Shown: one piece after another, positions 63,999-64,000 of the stretch | Position numbering within the stretch: position 1 is the stretch's first letter | How the letters are laid out: each line of letters starts with the position of its first letter | Source: Xanthostigma xanthostigma | Taxonomy: Eukaryota > Arthropoda > Insecta > Raphidioptera > Raphidiidae | DNA: 64,000 bases | Assembly (NCBI GenBank): GCA_963575645.1 | Contig: OY754470.1 | Location: forward strand, 3,224,001-3,288,000 | Reading direction: 5' to 3' | Program-made: the position numbers and the translations under genes | The notes under the pieces: model-generated | What the model saw: the letters and a program-made list of their open reading frames with translations, nothing else | Told to the model about the DNA's origin: nothing | Databases searched by the model: none

Positions 63999-64000
63999 GG

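Overview
This is an A+T-rich eukaryotic window with introns, almost certainly from an insect. It carries an animal-type haem peroxidase, a 7tm_7 gustatory receptor, and repeat families common in insect genomes (pogo-like and hAT-like MITEs, Helitron-like elements with a hairpin plus CTAG 3' end, Penelope-like tails). A lepidopteran or close relative fits best, but I cannot fix the order from sequence alone. There are no bacterial-style operons and no CRISPR array.

Layout. 1-6.0 kb is intergenic, repeat-rich DNA. From about 6.1 to 35.1 kb on the + strand lies one 14-exon gene for a secreted or membrane-anchored haem peroxidase of about 771 residues, with all catalytic landmarks kept. Its introns are packed with transposable elements. 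35.1-45.9 kb is intergenic with two pogo-like elements and one hAT-like MITE. 45.9-48.0 kb holds a complete four-exon gustatory receptor (about 405 aa) on the - strand. 48-55.7 kb is intergenic, with a tRNA-bearing Helitron-like composite and a cluster of 'GCACACGAGGCT' MITEs. At 55.8-56.0 kb there is a promoter and a 12-nt first coding exon of a secreted-protein gene whose second exon (signal peptide end) is at 62.0 kb and which runs off the right edge.

The most unusual object is in peroxidase intron 4: a 2.57-kb LTR retrotransposon (24506-27072, antisense to the host gene) with near-identical 530-536-bp LTRs, a 4-bp target duplication, a tRNA-Lys-type primer site and a polypurine tract. Where gag-pol should be, it carries an intronless, disabled copy of a host SMAP-type ArfGAP transcript. 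It looks like a non-autonomous LTR element that transduced a cellular mRNA and kept moving after the passenger had decayed, or acquired the lesions during its last copying.

A second theme is foldback DNA. Several loci (5.8, 18.4, 22.5, 33.4 kb) are inverted pairs of the same kind of tail, with a hammerhead-ribozyme-like core near the centre, as expected for Penelope-like retroelement termini. Other long palindromes (3.9, 7.0, 57.4, 63.8 kb) belong to unrelated foldback families. Apart from chromosomal proximity I see no functional link between the three host genes.
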